This document shows, piece after piece, positions 27,362 to 36,502 of a DNA stretch of 64,000 nt. How positions within the stretch are numbered: position 1 is the first letter of the stretch; each line of letters opens with the position of its first letter. The stretch comes from an uncultured Verrucomicrobia subdivision 3 bacterium. Its GTDB lineage: Bacteria > Verrucomicrobiota > Verrucomicrobiia > Limisphaerales > UBA11358. Below the pieces are notes generated by a model. The model ran no database searches, was not told the DNA's origin, and saw only the letters and a list, made by a program, of their open reading frames with translations. The position numbers and the translations under genes are program-made. The stretch spans positions 62,001 through 126,000 of the forward strand of contig CAIXUZ010000020.1 of assembly GCA_903922735.1 (NCBI GenBank). The letters are read 5' to 3'.

Positions 27362-27751
27362 TTATTTCACCAAACAGTAAATCAGAAAGAATTGAAAGCC
27401 GGTGACGAGGATCAGCAGCAGCCAGACAGAGAGTTCGCGGAGGCGCAGGCCGCGCTGCTTCGGGGCGGCCAGCCAGAACTGGATTTTGGCGGAGCCGAAG
27501 GAGAGGATGTCCCCGTTGCGAAGCCGCGCGGCGGTTTGCGGCTGTTCGTTGATGGCGACAAATGCATCCGAGATGGTTTTTACGGTGAAGCCTTCATTTT
27601 TTTGGACTTCCAGAACCAGGTGATTGTCCCAGACGCCATCATCGTCCATCTGCAATTCATTGCCCGCCGCCCGTCCGATGCGGAATGGAAAACGGCGGAC
27701 AACGTGAACGTCACCCGCCGTTTTTCCGGAGAGGATGCAAATCTGGACCAT
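27362..27751 (-). CDS. FHA-domain membrane protein
   Basis: A 129-residue protein. The forkhead-associated domain covers residues ~1-95 and binds phosphothreonine; seen are FRIGRAAGNELQM (the conserved GR) and the later VAINEQP and GDILSFGSAKIQF (NG/N-loop region, somewhat diverged). A single C-terminal helix (LSVWLLLILVTGFQFFLIYC) anchors it with the FHA domain probably cytoplasmic. Its ATG shares one base with the stop of the export lipoprotein gene, so it is translated with the exopolysaccharide operon and may link phosphorylation to export. Confidence 0.85.
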   Translation of the reverse strand: MVQICILSGKTAGDVHVVRRFPFRIGRAAGNELQMDDDGVWDNHLVLEVQKNEGFTVKTISDAFVAINEQPQTAARLRNGDILSFGSAKIQFWLAAPKQRGLRLRELSVWLLLILVTGFQFFLIYCLVK

Positions 27752-28395
27752 CAGAATGCGCGGCGCGTGACTTCAATCTGATCGCCGGGATAAACCTGGG
27801 GATCCGGAGCCTCGCCGTCGAGAATGGTGTTGCAGTTGAGCTTGAAGCGCTGGCCGTTGGCGCGGGTGAGGATGACTTTTTTGCGGTTGGCAAAGTCGGT
27901 GAAGTCGCCGGCGGAGGTGATGGCTTTGGTGACGGTGATTTGACCGACATAAATCTGACGGCCGGGGGATTTGATTTCGCCGCGGACGTAAAAGACGCGG
28001 TCGCCGGTTTTCACGGTGACGGTGACGTGGGTGTAATGATTGGGAACGTAAAGGTTATGAATGGCCTCTTGCAATTCACCAGCGGTTTGACCGGCCGCCT
28101 TGACCCGGCCAATCAGGTCGAGGTTGATCGTGCCGTCTTCCTTGATGGATTCTTCGTGCGGGGCGATGATTTCCGGCAAGCCGTCCAGGAGCACGGTAAT
28201 CGTATCGCCAACATGCAATCGGGCAACTGCGGGGTCGCCGGGGTAATTGGCGGAAGGCGGAGCCATGACGGCGGTGTTGTCGGTGCTGGCACAGCCTGAA
28301 AAGAGGATCGCGAGCAATGGCAGAATCAGCAATTGGCGGTGAGGGTAAAACCGAAACATTTTTGATTTCATCTGCGATAAACGTATTTGGCTCAT
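27751..28395 (-). CDS. polysaccharide export lipoprotein, Wza-like
   Basis: A 214-residue outer-membrane auxiliary protein. The lipobox LFSGCAST places the acylated Cys near residue 35. The polysaccharide-export domain starts LHVGDTITVLLDGLPE and EDGTINLDLIGRVKAAG. A SLBB-like segment (VRGEIKSPGRQIYVG; ITSAGDFTDFANRKKV) and the closing YPGDQIEV follow. It overlaps the BY-kinase stop by 4 bp (ATGA), so it is translationally coupled. It is shorter than E. coli Wza, which is common in Verrucomicrobia and Myxobacteria. Confidence 0.88.
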   Translation of the reverse strand: MSQIRLSQMKSKMFRFYPHRQLLILPLLAILFSGCASTDNTAVMAPPSANYPGDPAVARLHVGDTITVLLDGLPEIIAPHEESIKEDGTINLDLIGRVKAAGQTAGELQEAIHNLYVPNHYTHVTVTVKTGDRVFYVRGEIKSPGRQIYVGQITVTKAITSAGDFTDFANRKKVILTRANGQRFKLNCNTILDGEAPDPQVYPGDQIEVTRRAF

Positions 28396-30548
28396 GTGAC
28401 TCGGGTAATATTTTTTCCAGTGGTGCCAGCGGGCACGGCGGCGGCTTCCTGTTCGCCGGTGCGGCTGTAATAGTAGTCGTGGTAGTAGCCGCTGTAGTAA
28501 TAATAGCCTTCGTCCTGTGACATGTTGATGTTGTTAAGCACGATGCCGACGAGATTGCCGCCGACTTTTTCAATCATCTGCTTGGCGCGGACGGTCATCG
28601 GTTGCGGATAGCGGCGGTATTGGACCACTTGCATGACGAGGTCCACTTCGCTGGCGAGAATGGAAGCGTCGCTGACGCCGAGAATGGGCGGAGAATCAAA
28701 AAAGATAAAATCATACCGCTGCTTGAGCTCCGCAATCATTTCCTTCATCTGGGCGGAGCCGAGAATACCCATAGAGCTGTTGGGTAATTTGCCGCTGGCC
28801 ATGAAGTCGAGGTTGGGTACCGACGTGGTCTGGACAACTTCGGCAATGGTGTTTTGCTTAAGCAGGTAATTCGTCAAACCGAGGTTGTTGGCCACCTTGA
28901 AAAGTTTGTGCATCGTGGGACGCCGCAAGTCGGAATCCACAATTAAAACCCGGTTGCCGGCCTGGGCGAAGACGGTGGCCAGATTGATGGTGGTGGTGGA
29001 TTTGCCTTCGCCGGCGCCGGCGCTGACGACGACGATGGTGTTGAATTTTTCATCCTTGCGGGAGAAGAGGAGGTTGGTGCGTAGCACTCGGTAGGCTTCG
29101 GCGTGCTTGCTCTCGGTTCCTTCTTCAACCAAATAGCCAATGTTTTGAGGTATGACGCCGAGCACCGGCGCTTGGAACATGCGTTCCACGTCGTCAATTG
29201 TTTTTACGCTGGTGTCGAGATACTCGATGAAAAATGCGAGGCCGACGCCCATGATCAGTCCGAAAATGAGGCCGAGGACGATATTCACGGTCTTGTTGGG
29301 CTTGACCGGTGACTTGCCGGGTTCGGCGTTGTCAGTGATTTGAACCATGAACGATTTGGGCATGGCGATGTCGAGTTCCTCCGCCTTGATTTTCGAGTAC
29401 AGTAATTTGTGCATGTCCCGGCGTTGTTCCAAATCCCTTTTGGCGTCGTAGTAGGGCTGGTTCTTGGCGGCTTCCATCAAGTCCTTGGCCTTGGCTTCCT
29501 CAACTTTCAGGGACAGGGCGTCCAAGGCGGCCTTCTTGGAATGCACCTGGCTGGTGAGACCGATCATGATGCCGGCAACGCAGTCGTCAATCTGCCGGTT
29601 CAAGGTGTCAATCAACGTGTCCACGCGGGCGACATTCAGGTTGTTGGTGGCATAGTCAATGACTAGGGCTGCCCGTTTGCGCTGCGCCTCATGAAATTGG
29701 TCGAGCATGCTGGACAGAGCCGGATCGGGGTAAGCTCGGGGCAAAACGTCGCGCAATTTCATCTTGTCCTGCGCCTTTAGTTCGTCCAGCAGCGACAGGG
29801 ATTCCTTGTAGTTGTGTTCGCCATCCAGCATTTCCGCGTGGATTTTTTGCAGCTCGGCGTCGTTGAGGGTCGGGGTTGGGCCGGCGGCATTGGCTGAATT
29901 TTCATTGATGCCGAGTTCATGGCGCAGTTTGTCCACCCGCTGCTGGGTTGCCTGAATCTGTTGTTCCTCTTGTTGATATTGTTCCTTTAATGCTTCCAGC
30001 CCTTTGGATACGACCTGTTGTCGTGACTCAATCCGATAGGTCTTATAGGCGGCGGCTATGGCGTTGGCCAGCACGGAGGCTTCCGTGGCGACATCGCTGT
30101 AAACCGTGATGGCGATCAGTTTGGTGTTGCGCACCGGGGCGAGGCTCATGCGTCCCTTGAGGATGGCCATGGTTTCAGGCGTCTTGAGCGTTTCGCCGTT
30201 AAAATATTTTTTGCCCCATTCGACGTTCAGATTCATGGCGCTGATGACATTGCTCAGCACCAGCTGCGACTGCATGATTTCAAATGTCGTCTGGATGAAA
30301 TAGGGGTCATACGGCATCATGGAAGGCGTCAAAGCGCTGGATCCCAAGGTGTCGGTAAAGTCATTTTCCACCTTGATGCGGCAGGTGCTCGCGTAGGATT
30401 CCGGCAGGATGAAGGTCACCGCCGTGGCAATGATGGCGGTGATCAGAAAGACCGTAATAATGATCGCCTTGCGAATGCGGATGACGCGCCAGTAATCCAA
30501 AAAATGCAGCCGGGCTTCCGGCGCCGTGAGAGTTTTTTCTTGATCCAT
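28392..30548 (-). CDS. Wzz-domain tyrosine autokinase (BY-kinase) for exopolysaccharide
   Basis: A 718-residue inner-membrane co-polymerase/kinase. N-terminal Wzz region has a first helix near residues 33-55 (IIITVFLITAIIATAVTFIL) and PESYAST. Long coiled-coil periplasmic segments with EQYQQEEQQIQ follow, and the second helix is near 440 after PVKPNKTVN. The cytoplasmic kinase has Walker A SAGAGEGKSTTTINLA near 510, Walker A' VLIVDSDLRRPT and Walker B FFDSPP. The C-terminal tyrosine cluster (EGYYYYSGYYHDYYYSR) is the autophosphorylation tail. It works with the lipoprotein and barrel genes beside it. Confidence 0.93.
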   Translation of the reverse strand: MDQEKTLTAPEARLHFLDYWRVIRIRKAIIITVFLITAIIATAVTFILPESYASTCRIKVENDFTDTLGSSALTPSMMPYDPYFIQTTFEIMQSQLVLSNVISAMNLNVEWGKKYFNGETLKTPETMAILKGRMSLAPVRNTKLIAITVYSDVATEASVLANAIAAAYKTYRIESRQQVVSKGLEALKEQYQQEEQQIQATQQRVDKLRHELGINENSANAAGPTPTLNDAELQKIHAEMLDGEHNYKESLSLLDELKAQDKMKLRDVLPRAYPDPALSSMLDQFHEAQRKRAALVIDYATNNLNVARVDTLIDTLNRQIDDCVAGIMIGLTSQVHSKKAALDALSLKVEEAKAKDLMEAAKNQPYYDAKRDLEQRRDMHKLLYSKIKAEELDIAMPKSFMVQITDNAEPGKSPVKPNKTVNIVLGLIFGLIMGVGLAFFIEYLDTSVKTIDDVERMFQAPVLGVIPQNIGYLVEEGTESKHAEAYRVLRTNLLFSRKDEKFNTIVVVSAGAGEGKSTTTINLATVFAQAGNRVLIVDSDLRRPTMHKLFKVANNLGLTNYLLKQNTIAEVVQTTSVPNLDFMASGKLPNSSMGILGSAQMKEMIAELKQRYDFIFFDSPPILGVSDASILASEVDLVMQVVQYRRYPQPMTVRAKQMIEKVGGNLVGIVLNNINMSQDEGYYYYSGYYHDYYYSRTGEQEAAAVPAGTTGKNITRVT

Positions 30549-30552
30549 ATAT

Positions 30553-30590
30553 CTAAAAAATAATGGGAGCCTGCTTTAGACTAGGCTCCC
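30553..30590 (-). terminator. Rho-independent terminator after the outer-membrane barrel gene
   Basis: On the minus strand GGGAGCCT pairs with AGGCTCCC over a 10-base loop and is followed by ATTATTTTTT. It lies between the barrel gene and the BY-kinase gene, so it should separate or attenuate transcription between them. Confidence 0.8.
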
Positions 30591-30628
30591 AACGTTGTGT
30601 TCAAACCATATCGAGTTTTAACTTCCGC

Positions 30629-32020
30629 TTAATAATTTGCCCCAAAACCGGCATAAACCCGGTTGCGTGAATAGTCGCGGCCGTTAATTCCCGAGGTCAG
30701 GTTGTCGAAGTTATAGCCAATGTCAGCCGAAAAATGGGTGCTGATTTGATAGCGCAAATTGACGCTGAGACTGAAATCTGTGTCGGTAACACTGTCGCTG
30801 ACTCCGCCCTGATAGGTTGAATATTGGCAGCGACCGATGATGGTGCCCAGCAATCGGGCGGTGATCTGGTGATTGAGGCTCGCGTAAATCACGGAGCTTT
30901 CTTGATATTGCGTCAGCGAACCGGTGACGGAGTTGACCGATGCTATATCGGTGGCATTGATGTCATGCGTGAATCCAAGCTGAACGTAGCTGCCCGGGCT
31001 GTAGGTGTAACTCAAGGACAAATCCGCATAGGGCGAGAGCGAAGTCGTTGCTTGCAACGGATCGTTGTAGCTGTCCGTGTAAGAAACACCGCCCTTGACG
31101 GAGCCGCTCAAGCTGGCGGTGAATTGATGCTGCAGACCGAGGTAAGCGTAGTGGGTATCGCTGTTGCGGGAATCGCTGCGATATACAACGGATCGGGCGG
31201 AAGAGTTTTTATCAACATAGTTGAAAACCCCGATCGGCTCATTTCCTAAATAGTTGGCCCAACTAAAATTATATCCAATAAAGCCCATGGTCTCCGGTTG
31301 AAAATGCCACTGTAAATCCAGGGATATATTCTGCTCGCTGCGGTTTAAAAGCCCCGCCATGCTGGCTGTTCCTGACAGGGCTTGAAAACCGTAACCACCC
31401 GGAGTGCTCGTCGGCATCACTGAATATTTGCCCGAAGAAACTGTTCCGCCTAACGTTGTTCCTTTGTTGTCGTAATCGTAAAAACTATTGCCATAGCTGA
31501 GCGAAGTGCTGAACAGGCGGGTCCACTCCGTGCTCAAAGTGGCGGTGGCGTGATTGGCAAAATTATTGCCCGAAACACGGTAGGGCACCCCGTTCGGGGC
31601 TGACGCGCTTACGGGGCCAAGTAGTTCCGGCTCCTGTCCACGGGACGCGGTGTCAGAAACAGTTGCTTTCCAACGCTGGTTGAAAGCGTGATCCAGCCAG
31701 AGATTTAACTGGTGGGTCTGGTCAAACGGATTCATGCCTGCCGCATCCCGGTCTTGATAATAATAAAGCCCGTAAGTGTAGCGCAGTCCAAAATCGGTTT
31801 GTTCCATCGGGACATGCAGGGAAATCGTTGGCGAAAGCTCCACTCCGAAGCTGCCTTTCCCGGCGCTGGAAATATTATAATTGTCGTCGTAAAATCCGCG
31901 GAGTGAGGCGGACACATTCCATGCCTTGGGCGAAATAAGATCCGGGCCGGCGGCCATTGCTGTTTGCAACCCGGCCAAACCCGCCGCCAACATTCCGGCA
32001 GAGACAAAGATTTTCTTCAT
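30629..32020 (-). CDS. outer-membrane beta-barrel protein of the exopolysaccharide locus
   Basis: A 463-residue exported protein. Signal peptide MKKIFVSAGMLAAGLAGLQT ending AMAAG. The mature part alternates polar and aromatic residues as expected of ~16-20 transmembrane strands, e.g. FGLRYTYGLYYYQDRDAAG, and ends with an aromatic strand (RVYAGFGANY), typical of BamA-recognised barrels. The BBP2-like barrels near exosortase/EPS genes have this look. The ATG at 32020 is preferred over 32065 because the signal peptide begins there. Terminator downstream. Confidence 0.82.
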   Translation of the reverse strand: MKKIFVSAGMLAAGLAGLQTAMAAGPDLISPKAWNVSASLRGFYDDNYNISSAGKGSFGVELSPTISLHVPMEQTDFGLRYTYGLYYYQDRDAAGMNPFDQTHQLNLWLDHAFNQRWKATVSDTASRGQEPELLGPVSASAPNGVPYRVSGNNFANHATATLSTEWTRLFSTSLSYGNSFYDYDNKGTTLGGTVSSGKYSVMPTSTPGGYGFQALSGTASMAGLLNRSEQNISLDLQWHFQPETMGFIGYNFSWANYLGNEPIGVFNYVDKNSSARSVVYRSDSRNSDTHYAYLGLQHQFTASLSGSVKGGVSYTDSYNDPLQATTSLSPYADLSLSYTYSPGSYVQLGFTHDINATDIASVNSVTGSLTQYQESSVIYASLNHQITARLLGTIIGRCQYSTYQGGVSDSVTDTDFSLSVNLRYQISTHFSADIGYNFDNLTSGINGRDYSRNRVYAGFGANY

Positions 32021-32186
32021 AAAAACTAGATTTTCTTTTGACCGTGCGTAGCCGTTGCCATTCAAAAAACGCTTATGGTCGAATTGTGTTGAAGTCTAAC
32101 AGTCAGCCAAGCATCCCGTCAAAATATATTTACCGCGTTATCTTGCCACATTAATCCTTGTTGATTGATGCATTAATTCAACCCCG

Positions 32187-33944
32187 TTAACACTTGTCGC
32201 TAAAACCCTTTCGTCTCAGTTGAGAAAATAATGATTTCAATGGCAGCGTATTAATCACATCCGCTTTTTCCAGCCACCCCTTTCTGGCAATGCCTGCTCC
32301 CAGCCGTAAAAAACCGGCATGCGTATTCCGGTGCGCGTCGGGATTGATGACGCATTTTACGCCTTTGCTCTTGGCGTAGAGCCAGTTGCGCCAGTCCAAA
32401 TCCAGTCGATAGGGATTGCAGTTCAACTCAATCCACGTCCCCGTTGCCGCGCAGGCGTCAATCACCGCCGAAATGTTGACCGGATACGCCTCGCGCTCCA
32501 GCAGCAGTCGCCCCGTCGGATGCCCAAGCATGTGGATCAACGGATTTTCCGCCGCCCGGATCAGTCGCTTTGTGTTCTCCACCTCGCTGCTTGAAGGAAC
32601 ATGGAGACTGGCGACGACTACATCCAGTTCCGCGAGCACATCATCATCGAAATCCAGCCGGTCCTTCAAAATGTCCACCTCACTGCCCGTCAACAGCCGG
32701 AAGTCTCGGCCTTCCTCGGCCATTCGATTGTTTATTTTTTTGATTTCCCCGATCTGTTGCCGTAGCCGCGTTGTATCCAGCCCCTTCGCCTGAAATGATG
32801 ACTTGGAGTGGTCGGTGATGGCCCAGTATTCGAGCCCCAGACCGTCCATGAACTCGGCGATCTCCTCGAGTGTATTGTGCCCGTCGCTCCAGTTCGAGTG
32901 ATTGTGCAGCGCGCCCTTCAAATCCGGCCACTCGACCAGCTTCGGCAGTTCGTTTTTCTCCGCTGCCGCAAATTCTCCATGATCCTCGCGCAGTTCCGGC
33001 GGCACAAATGCCAGGTCCAGCCTGGCGAAAATGTCTTCCTCGGTATGGCATCGCACCAGCCGTTCCGGGTCGCGCGTTTCTTCTTTCGATTTGAACAAGC
33101 CGTATTCATTCAGCCGCAAACCGCGCTGGATGGCCCGTTGCCGCATCACGATGTTGTGTTCCTTGCTGCCCGTGAAATACGCCAGCGCATACGGATATTC
33201 CGCATCGCTGACCACGCGCAAATCACACTGGATGCCCCCTTCCAAGATCACGCTCGCCTTGGTCTCGCCCCGCGCCAGCACCTTCACGATGCCCGGCTGC
33301 GAAACAAAATATTCAATCACGCTCGCCGCATTTTTCGACGATGCCAGCAGATCAATGTCGCCGATGACCTCCTTGAACCGCCGCAAACTGCCCGCCGTGC
33401 TGCATCGGGTCACGTCGGGGTGCTGCCGCAAATTTTCCAGCAGCGGCTCCGCCGCCAGCCAGGCGTCGCTCAAACGATGTTTGCTGGCATAGGCGCGCTT
33501 CCGTTCGATGCCCTCGAGGATGTTGGCTTGCGTTTTATCACCAAAACCATCCAGTTCCGCGACTGTGCCGGCCTTGCCCGCCGCCTCCAGTTTTTCAATC
33601 GAATCAATCCCCAGCTTTTTGTTCAGCGCCTGGATTTTCTTCGGGCCGAGGCCGGAAATCTCCAGCATTTCCAGCAATCCGGGCGGAATGGAAGCCTTGA
33701 GTTCCTCGTAGTATTTGAGTTCCCCCGTCTCGACCAGTTCCGTGATTTTCTGCTCCAGCGCTTCGCCAATGCCTTTGATTTCGCCGAGTCGTTTTTCCGC
33801 CACCAGCTTCGCCAGCGGCTCGTTTAGTCCTTCGATGATGCGTGCGCCGTTGGCGTAGGCGCGGGTTTTGAACGGATTTTCGCCCTTCAATTCCAGCAGC
33901 ACGCCGATCTCGACGAGAATCTCCGCAACTTTGGCTTTGTCCAT
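32187..33944 (-). CDS. polX: DNA polymerase X family with PHP phosphoesterase domain
   Basis: A 585-residue repair polymerase/3'-5' exonuclease. N-terminal helix-hairpin-helix region (IKGIGEALEQKITELVETGE; ISGLGPKKIQALNKKLGI; GFGDKTQANILEGI). The polymerase palm carries the nucleotidyltransferase GSLRRFKEVIGDIDLLASS with metal-binding Asp pair. The C-terminal PHP domain has GALHNHSNWSDGHNT and ITDHSKS, as well as LTGSEVDIL and ASLHVPS. Full length. Convergent or divergent neighbours only; it is monocistronic. Confidence 0.95.
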   Translation of the reverse strand: MDKAKVAEILVEIGVLLELKGENPFKTRAYANGARIIEGLNEPLAKLVAEKRLGEIKGIGEALEQKITELVETGELKYYEELKASIPPGLLEMLEISGLGPKKIQALNKKLGIDSIEKLEAAGKAGTVAELDGFGDKTQANILEGIERKRAYASKHRLSDAWLAAEPLLENLRQHPDVTRCSTAGSLRRFKEVIGDIDLLASSKNAASVIEYFVSQPGIVKVLARGETKASVILEGGIQCDLRVVSDAEYPYALAYFTGSKEHNIVMRQRAIQRGLRLNEYGLFKSKEETRDPERLVRCHTEEDIFARLDLAFVPPELREDHGEFAAAEKNELPKLVEWPDLKGALHNHSNWSDGHNTLEEIAEFMDGLGLEYWAITDHSKSSFQAKGLDTTRLRQQIGEIKKINNRMAEEGRDFRLLTGSEVDILKDRLDFDDDVLAELDVVVASLHVPSSSEVENTKRLIRAAENPLIHMLGHPTGRLLLEREAYPVNISAVIDACAATGTWIELNCNPYRLDLDWRNWLYAKSKGVKCVINPDAHRNTHAGFLRLGAGIARKGWLEKADVINTLPLKSLFSQLRRKGFSDKC

Positions 33945-34008
33945 GTCCCCAAGATGGCGTTGTAAGTTCCAAGTTTCAAGTTGTCCGTGGCTCCGCTAAA
34001 TTCTGCGC

Positions 34009-34899
34009 ATGACAAAACGCAGACCCCGGCCCGTCGCCCTCACCATCGCCGGCTCCGACAGTGGCGGCGGCGCGGGTGTTCAGGCTGACTTGAAAACTTT
34101 TGCTGCGCTGGGCGTTCACGGCACCAGCGCCATTGCCTGCCTGACCGCGCAAAATCCGAAGCGCGTCCTCGGTGTGGAACCGTGTTCGCCCAAAATGCTG
34201 CGCCGGCAAATCGAGGCCGTTTTTGAGGAGCTGCCGCCGTCGGCGGTGAAAACCGGGATGTTGTTCTCGCCGGAAAATATTTCGGTCGTGGCGAGCTTTT
34301 TCCGAAACCCAAAACTTAAAACTCAAAACTTAAAACTGATCGTTGACCCCGTGATGGTCTCCACCAGCGGCGCGCGCTTGCTGAAGCCGTCCGCGGAAAA
34401 AATTCTGAAGGAAAAACTCCTGCCGCTCGCCGCGCTCGTCACGCCGAATCTGGACGAGGCGGAAATCCTGGCGGAACAAAAAATTTATTCGCCGGAAGAC
34501 CTGCGCTCTGCGGCGCGTAAAATCGTTTTGCGCTACGGCTGCGCAGCTTTGGTTAAGGGCGGTCACCTGAAGCATTCCCGCGTGGCGATTGATGTGTTTT
34601 TCGATGGCGAAACCGAGCTGCTATTGTCGGCCCCGTTCGTGCGGGGTGTTTCCACGCACGGCACCGGCTGCACCTATTCCGCTGCGATTTGCGCCGCGCT
34701 GGCTTTGGGTCGCGATTTGCCGGCAGCCGTGGAGATCGGGAAAAACTTCATCACGACGGCGATTTCAAACAGTTATACCATCGGCAAACACTTCGCGCTG
34801 GACCAGTTGGGTGGCCGTTTCAAAAATTCGGGCTGCGCAGGCGGAAAAATTGAAAAGCATTCGTCGCCTTCAGAATCAGGCTGTTCATGCTGTTCGTGA
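34009..34899 (+). CDS. thiD: hydroxymethylpyrimidine/phosphomethylpyrimidine kinase
   Basis: A 296-residue thiamin-pathway kinase. Seen: ALTIAGSDSGGGAGVQADLK and ALGVHGTSAIACLTAQNP at the N-terminus, DPVMVSTSGARLL in the middle, VTPNLDEAEIL, KGGHL and the anion-hole GVSTHGTGCTYSAAI. It phosphorylates HMP and HMP-P. Two oddities: a heptad repeat tract sits in frame at residues ~100-110 (PKLKTQNLKL), and the last ~25 residues are low-similarity Ser/Cys-rich sequence whose codons overlap the convergent subtilase gene by 80 bp. Confidence 0.93.
   Translation: MTKRRPRPVALTIAGSDSGGGAGVQADLKTFAALGVHGTSAIACLTAQNPKRVLGVEPCSPKMLRRQIEAVFEELPPSAVKTGMLFSPENISVVASFFRNPKLKTQNLKLIVDPVMVSTSGARLLKPSAEKILKEKLLPLAALVTPNLDEAEILAEQKIYSPEDLRSAARKIVLRYGCAALVKGGHLKHSRVAIDVFFDGETELLLSAPFVRGVSTHGTGCTYSAAICAALALGRDLPAAVEIGKNFITTAISNSYTIGKHFALDQLGGRFKNSGCAGGKIEKHSSPSESGCSCCS
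34311..34338. repeat. in-frame heptanucleotide array inside thiD
   Basis: Four 7-bp units: AAAACTT, AAAACTC, AAAACTT, AAAACTG. In the thiD frame they read KLKTQNLKL without stop, while one other frame would hit TAA. The tract falls in the loop before the conserved DPVMV strand. Confidence 0.9.
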
Positions 34900-36424
34900 A
34901 GGCCGGGTCCGGAAGATCGTTGGTGCTCCAGAGGGGCGAAGCCAGGTTCGTGGTCGCCTCCGCGCGGAAACCGGCGGGATAAACCGGCCAGGTCAAACTC
35001 AGGTTTGTGCCGGCCGTCGCCAGATTTGGCTCCGGCGAAACGAAGGCAAATGCCAGCGCGTAAGTTTCTCCATCGCTGACCACATTCGTGCCGCCGTTTT
35101 TCAAAACCTGCACGTCATAGCGTCCCACCGGCAGCTGCGGGAGGAAGAGGTGCTCGACATTGTCCACGCGGCTGGTGCTGCCGGCGACCAGATTGCTGTT
35201 GGCGGCGTCGAACAGAAACAGGTCGAGGTCGTTGATGTTCGTCTGTCCCAACTGACGGTTCCAGACGAGCGTGATCGTGGCCATGCCCTTGGAAACATTG
35301 AAGAGATAATGAATCACCGCGTCGTTGGTCGCGCTGCTGGAGATGCTTTCCCGGCTCCAGCCGCTCGTGGCGGCCACGGTGTTGGTGTCCGCCACCGGCG
35401 GATGTGCCGCGCCGCTGGCGACCGAATTCGATGCGCAAAAAACTTGTTTGCCGCCCGCCAGTTGTTCGTAGGCATTGAACACATTCACCACTCCCGCGCC
35501 GTAACGCAGGTCGAGCGGTGCGGCGCTTGAGTTCGTCCAGTTCGCCGGCTTCACCGCGCCGTTGAGCAGCAGCGCCTTGATCGTTCTTAAATCCGCGGCG
35601 GCATTGGTGTCGCTCCCGCCGTCGCCGCGCCGCGCCGCCTGCATCAGCACTGCCGCCGTGCCGGAAACTTGCGGCGTGGAAAAACTCGTGGCGCCTTCCG
35701 GCGCGGTGATGTCCGGCTTGCACCGGCCATTGTCCAGCGTGGGACCGATGCTGGAAAAGCCGCCATACGCGCCGACGCCGATGCCATTGTAGCCCGTGCC
35801 GGGCGGGCTGACCGATCCGCCGTTGTTTATGGCCGACACAAAGAGCGTTCCATAGAGCGCGGCGTAATCGTCATACGCCGAATCCACCGCTTGCTGGTCG
35901 CTGACCGAGAGATAATTGGCCGGTGTGGGCAGGTTGGTGGACACATTGCCGAACGTGAAGCTCTGGTTCACCACCGGGGCGTCCGGCATCGGCGCGGCAT
36001 TAAAAACATAGTTGGTGATGAAAAAATCCGCATCATAGCAGTCCACTTGGGCGACGTTGGTGGCCACCCCGCCGGCTTGGCCGTAAAAATAATTACCCAC
36101 GGTGTTGGCGTGCCACGATTCCGCCCCGAGCGAATTGGGAAAAACATTGGTGCTGCCGGGATTGGAGGCATAGGTGAATCGCCCGGCCAATTGCGGGTAA
36201 TTGCCTGCATTGACCTGCCAGCTCGGCGGATTGGTGGACACCTGCGCCTCCGGATGCGCCACGCGGATGCCCGCTCCGTTGAGGTTGGTCGTCATCGCGC
36301 GCAGCAGCGTCATCCCGATGGTGTCCAGCGTGGTCGCTTGGCTGCTGGCACAGATCAGTATGAAAACCGCCAGCAGATTGAGCTTGGTATTGCGTCGGAT
36401 CATGCGTCTGAATCGGTGAACCAT
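34820..36424 (-). CDS. exported subtilase-like (S8) protein with atypical catalytic Asp motif
   Basis: A ~534-residue protein with a signal peptide (LNLLAVFILICASSQATT). Seen: His motif ESWHANTVGNYFYG, oxyanion region FVSAINNGGSV and Ser motif GATSFSTPQVSGTAAVL. Where the Asp motif should be is GAGIRVAHPEAQV, with no D-T-G/S. A jelly-roll-like P-domain (LDLFLFDAANSNLVAGS) and a C-terminal FFRLRSPNF typical of Verrucomicrobial secreted proteins follow. Either Glu replaces Asp or the protein is not active. The ATG at 36424 begins the signal peptide. Its 3' end overlaps thiD. Confidence 0.8.
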   Translation of the reverse strand: MVHRFRRMIRRNTKLNLLAVFILICASSQATTLDTIGMTLLRAMTTNLNGAGIRVAHPEAQVSTNPPSWQVNAGNYPQLAGRFTYASNPGSTNVFPNSLGAESWHANTVGNYFYGQAGGVATNVAQVDCYDADFFITNYVFNAAPMPDAPVVNQSFTFGNVSTNLPTPANYLSVSDQQAVDSAYDDYAALYGTLFVSAINNGGSVSPPGTGYNGIGVGAYGGFSSIGPTLDNGRCKPDITAPEGATSFSTPQVSGTAAVLMQAARRGDGGSDTNAAADLRTIKALLLNGAVKPANWTNSSAAPLDLRYGAGVVNVFNAYEQLAGGKQVFCASNSVASGAAHPPVADTNTVAATSGWSRESISSSATNDAVIHYLFNVSKGMATITLVWNRQLGQTNINDLDLFLFDAANSNLVAGSTSRVDNVEHLFLPQLPVGRYDVQVLKNGGTNVVSDGETYALAFAFVSPEPNLATAGTNLSLTWPVYPAGFRAEATTNLASPLWSTNDLPDPAFTNSMNSLILKATNAFQFFRLRSPNF

Positions 36425-36502
36425 AATCCACCCCCACGAAGAATTCCAGTTGCCCGTGTGAAAAATCCTGTTTAATTCCAGCGGTTCCGCTAACTTTTCC
36501 CC

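Noticed and set aside
33950..34010. TPP riboswitch upstream of thiD
   Set aside because: The leader is only about 60 bp and lacks the conserved CTGAGA and ACCTGA elements.
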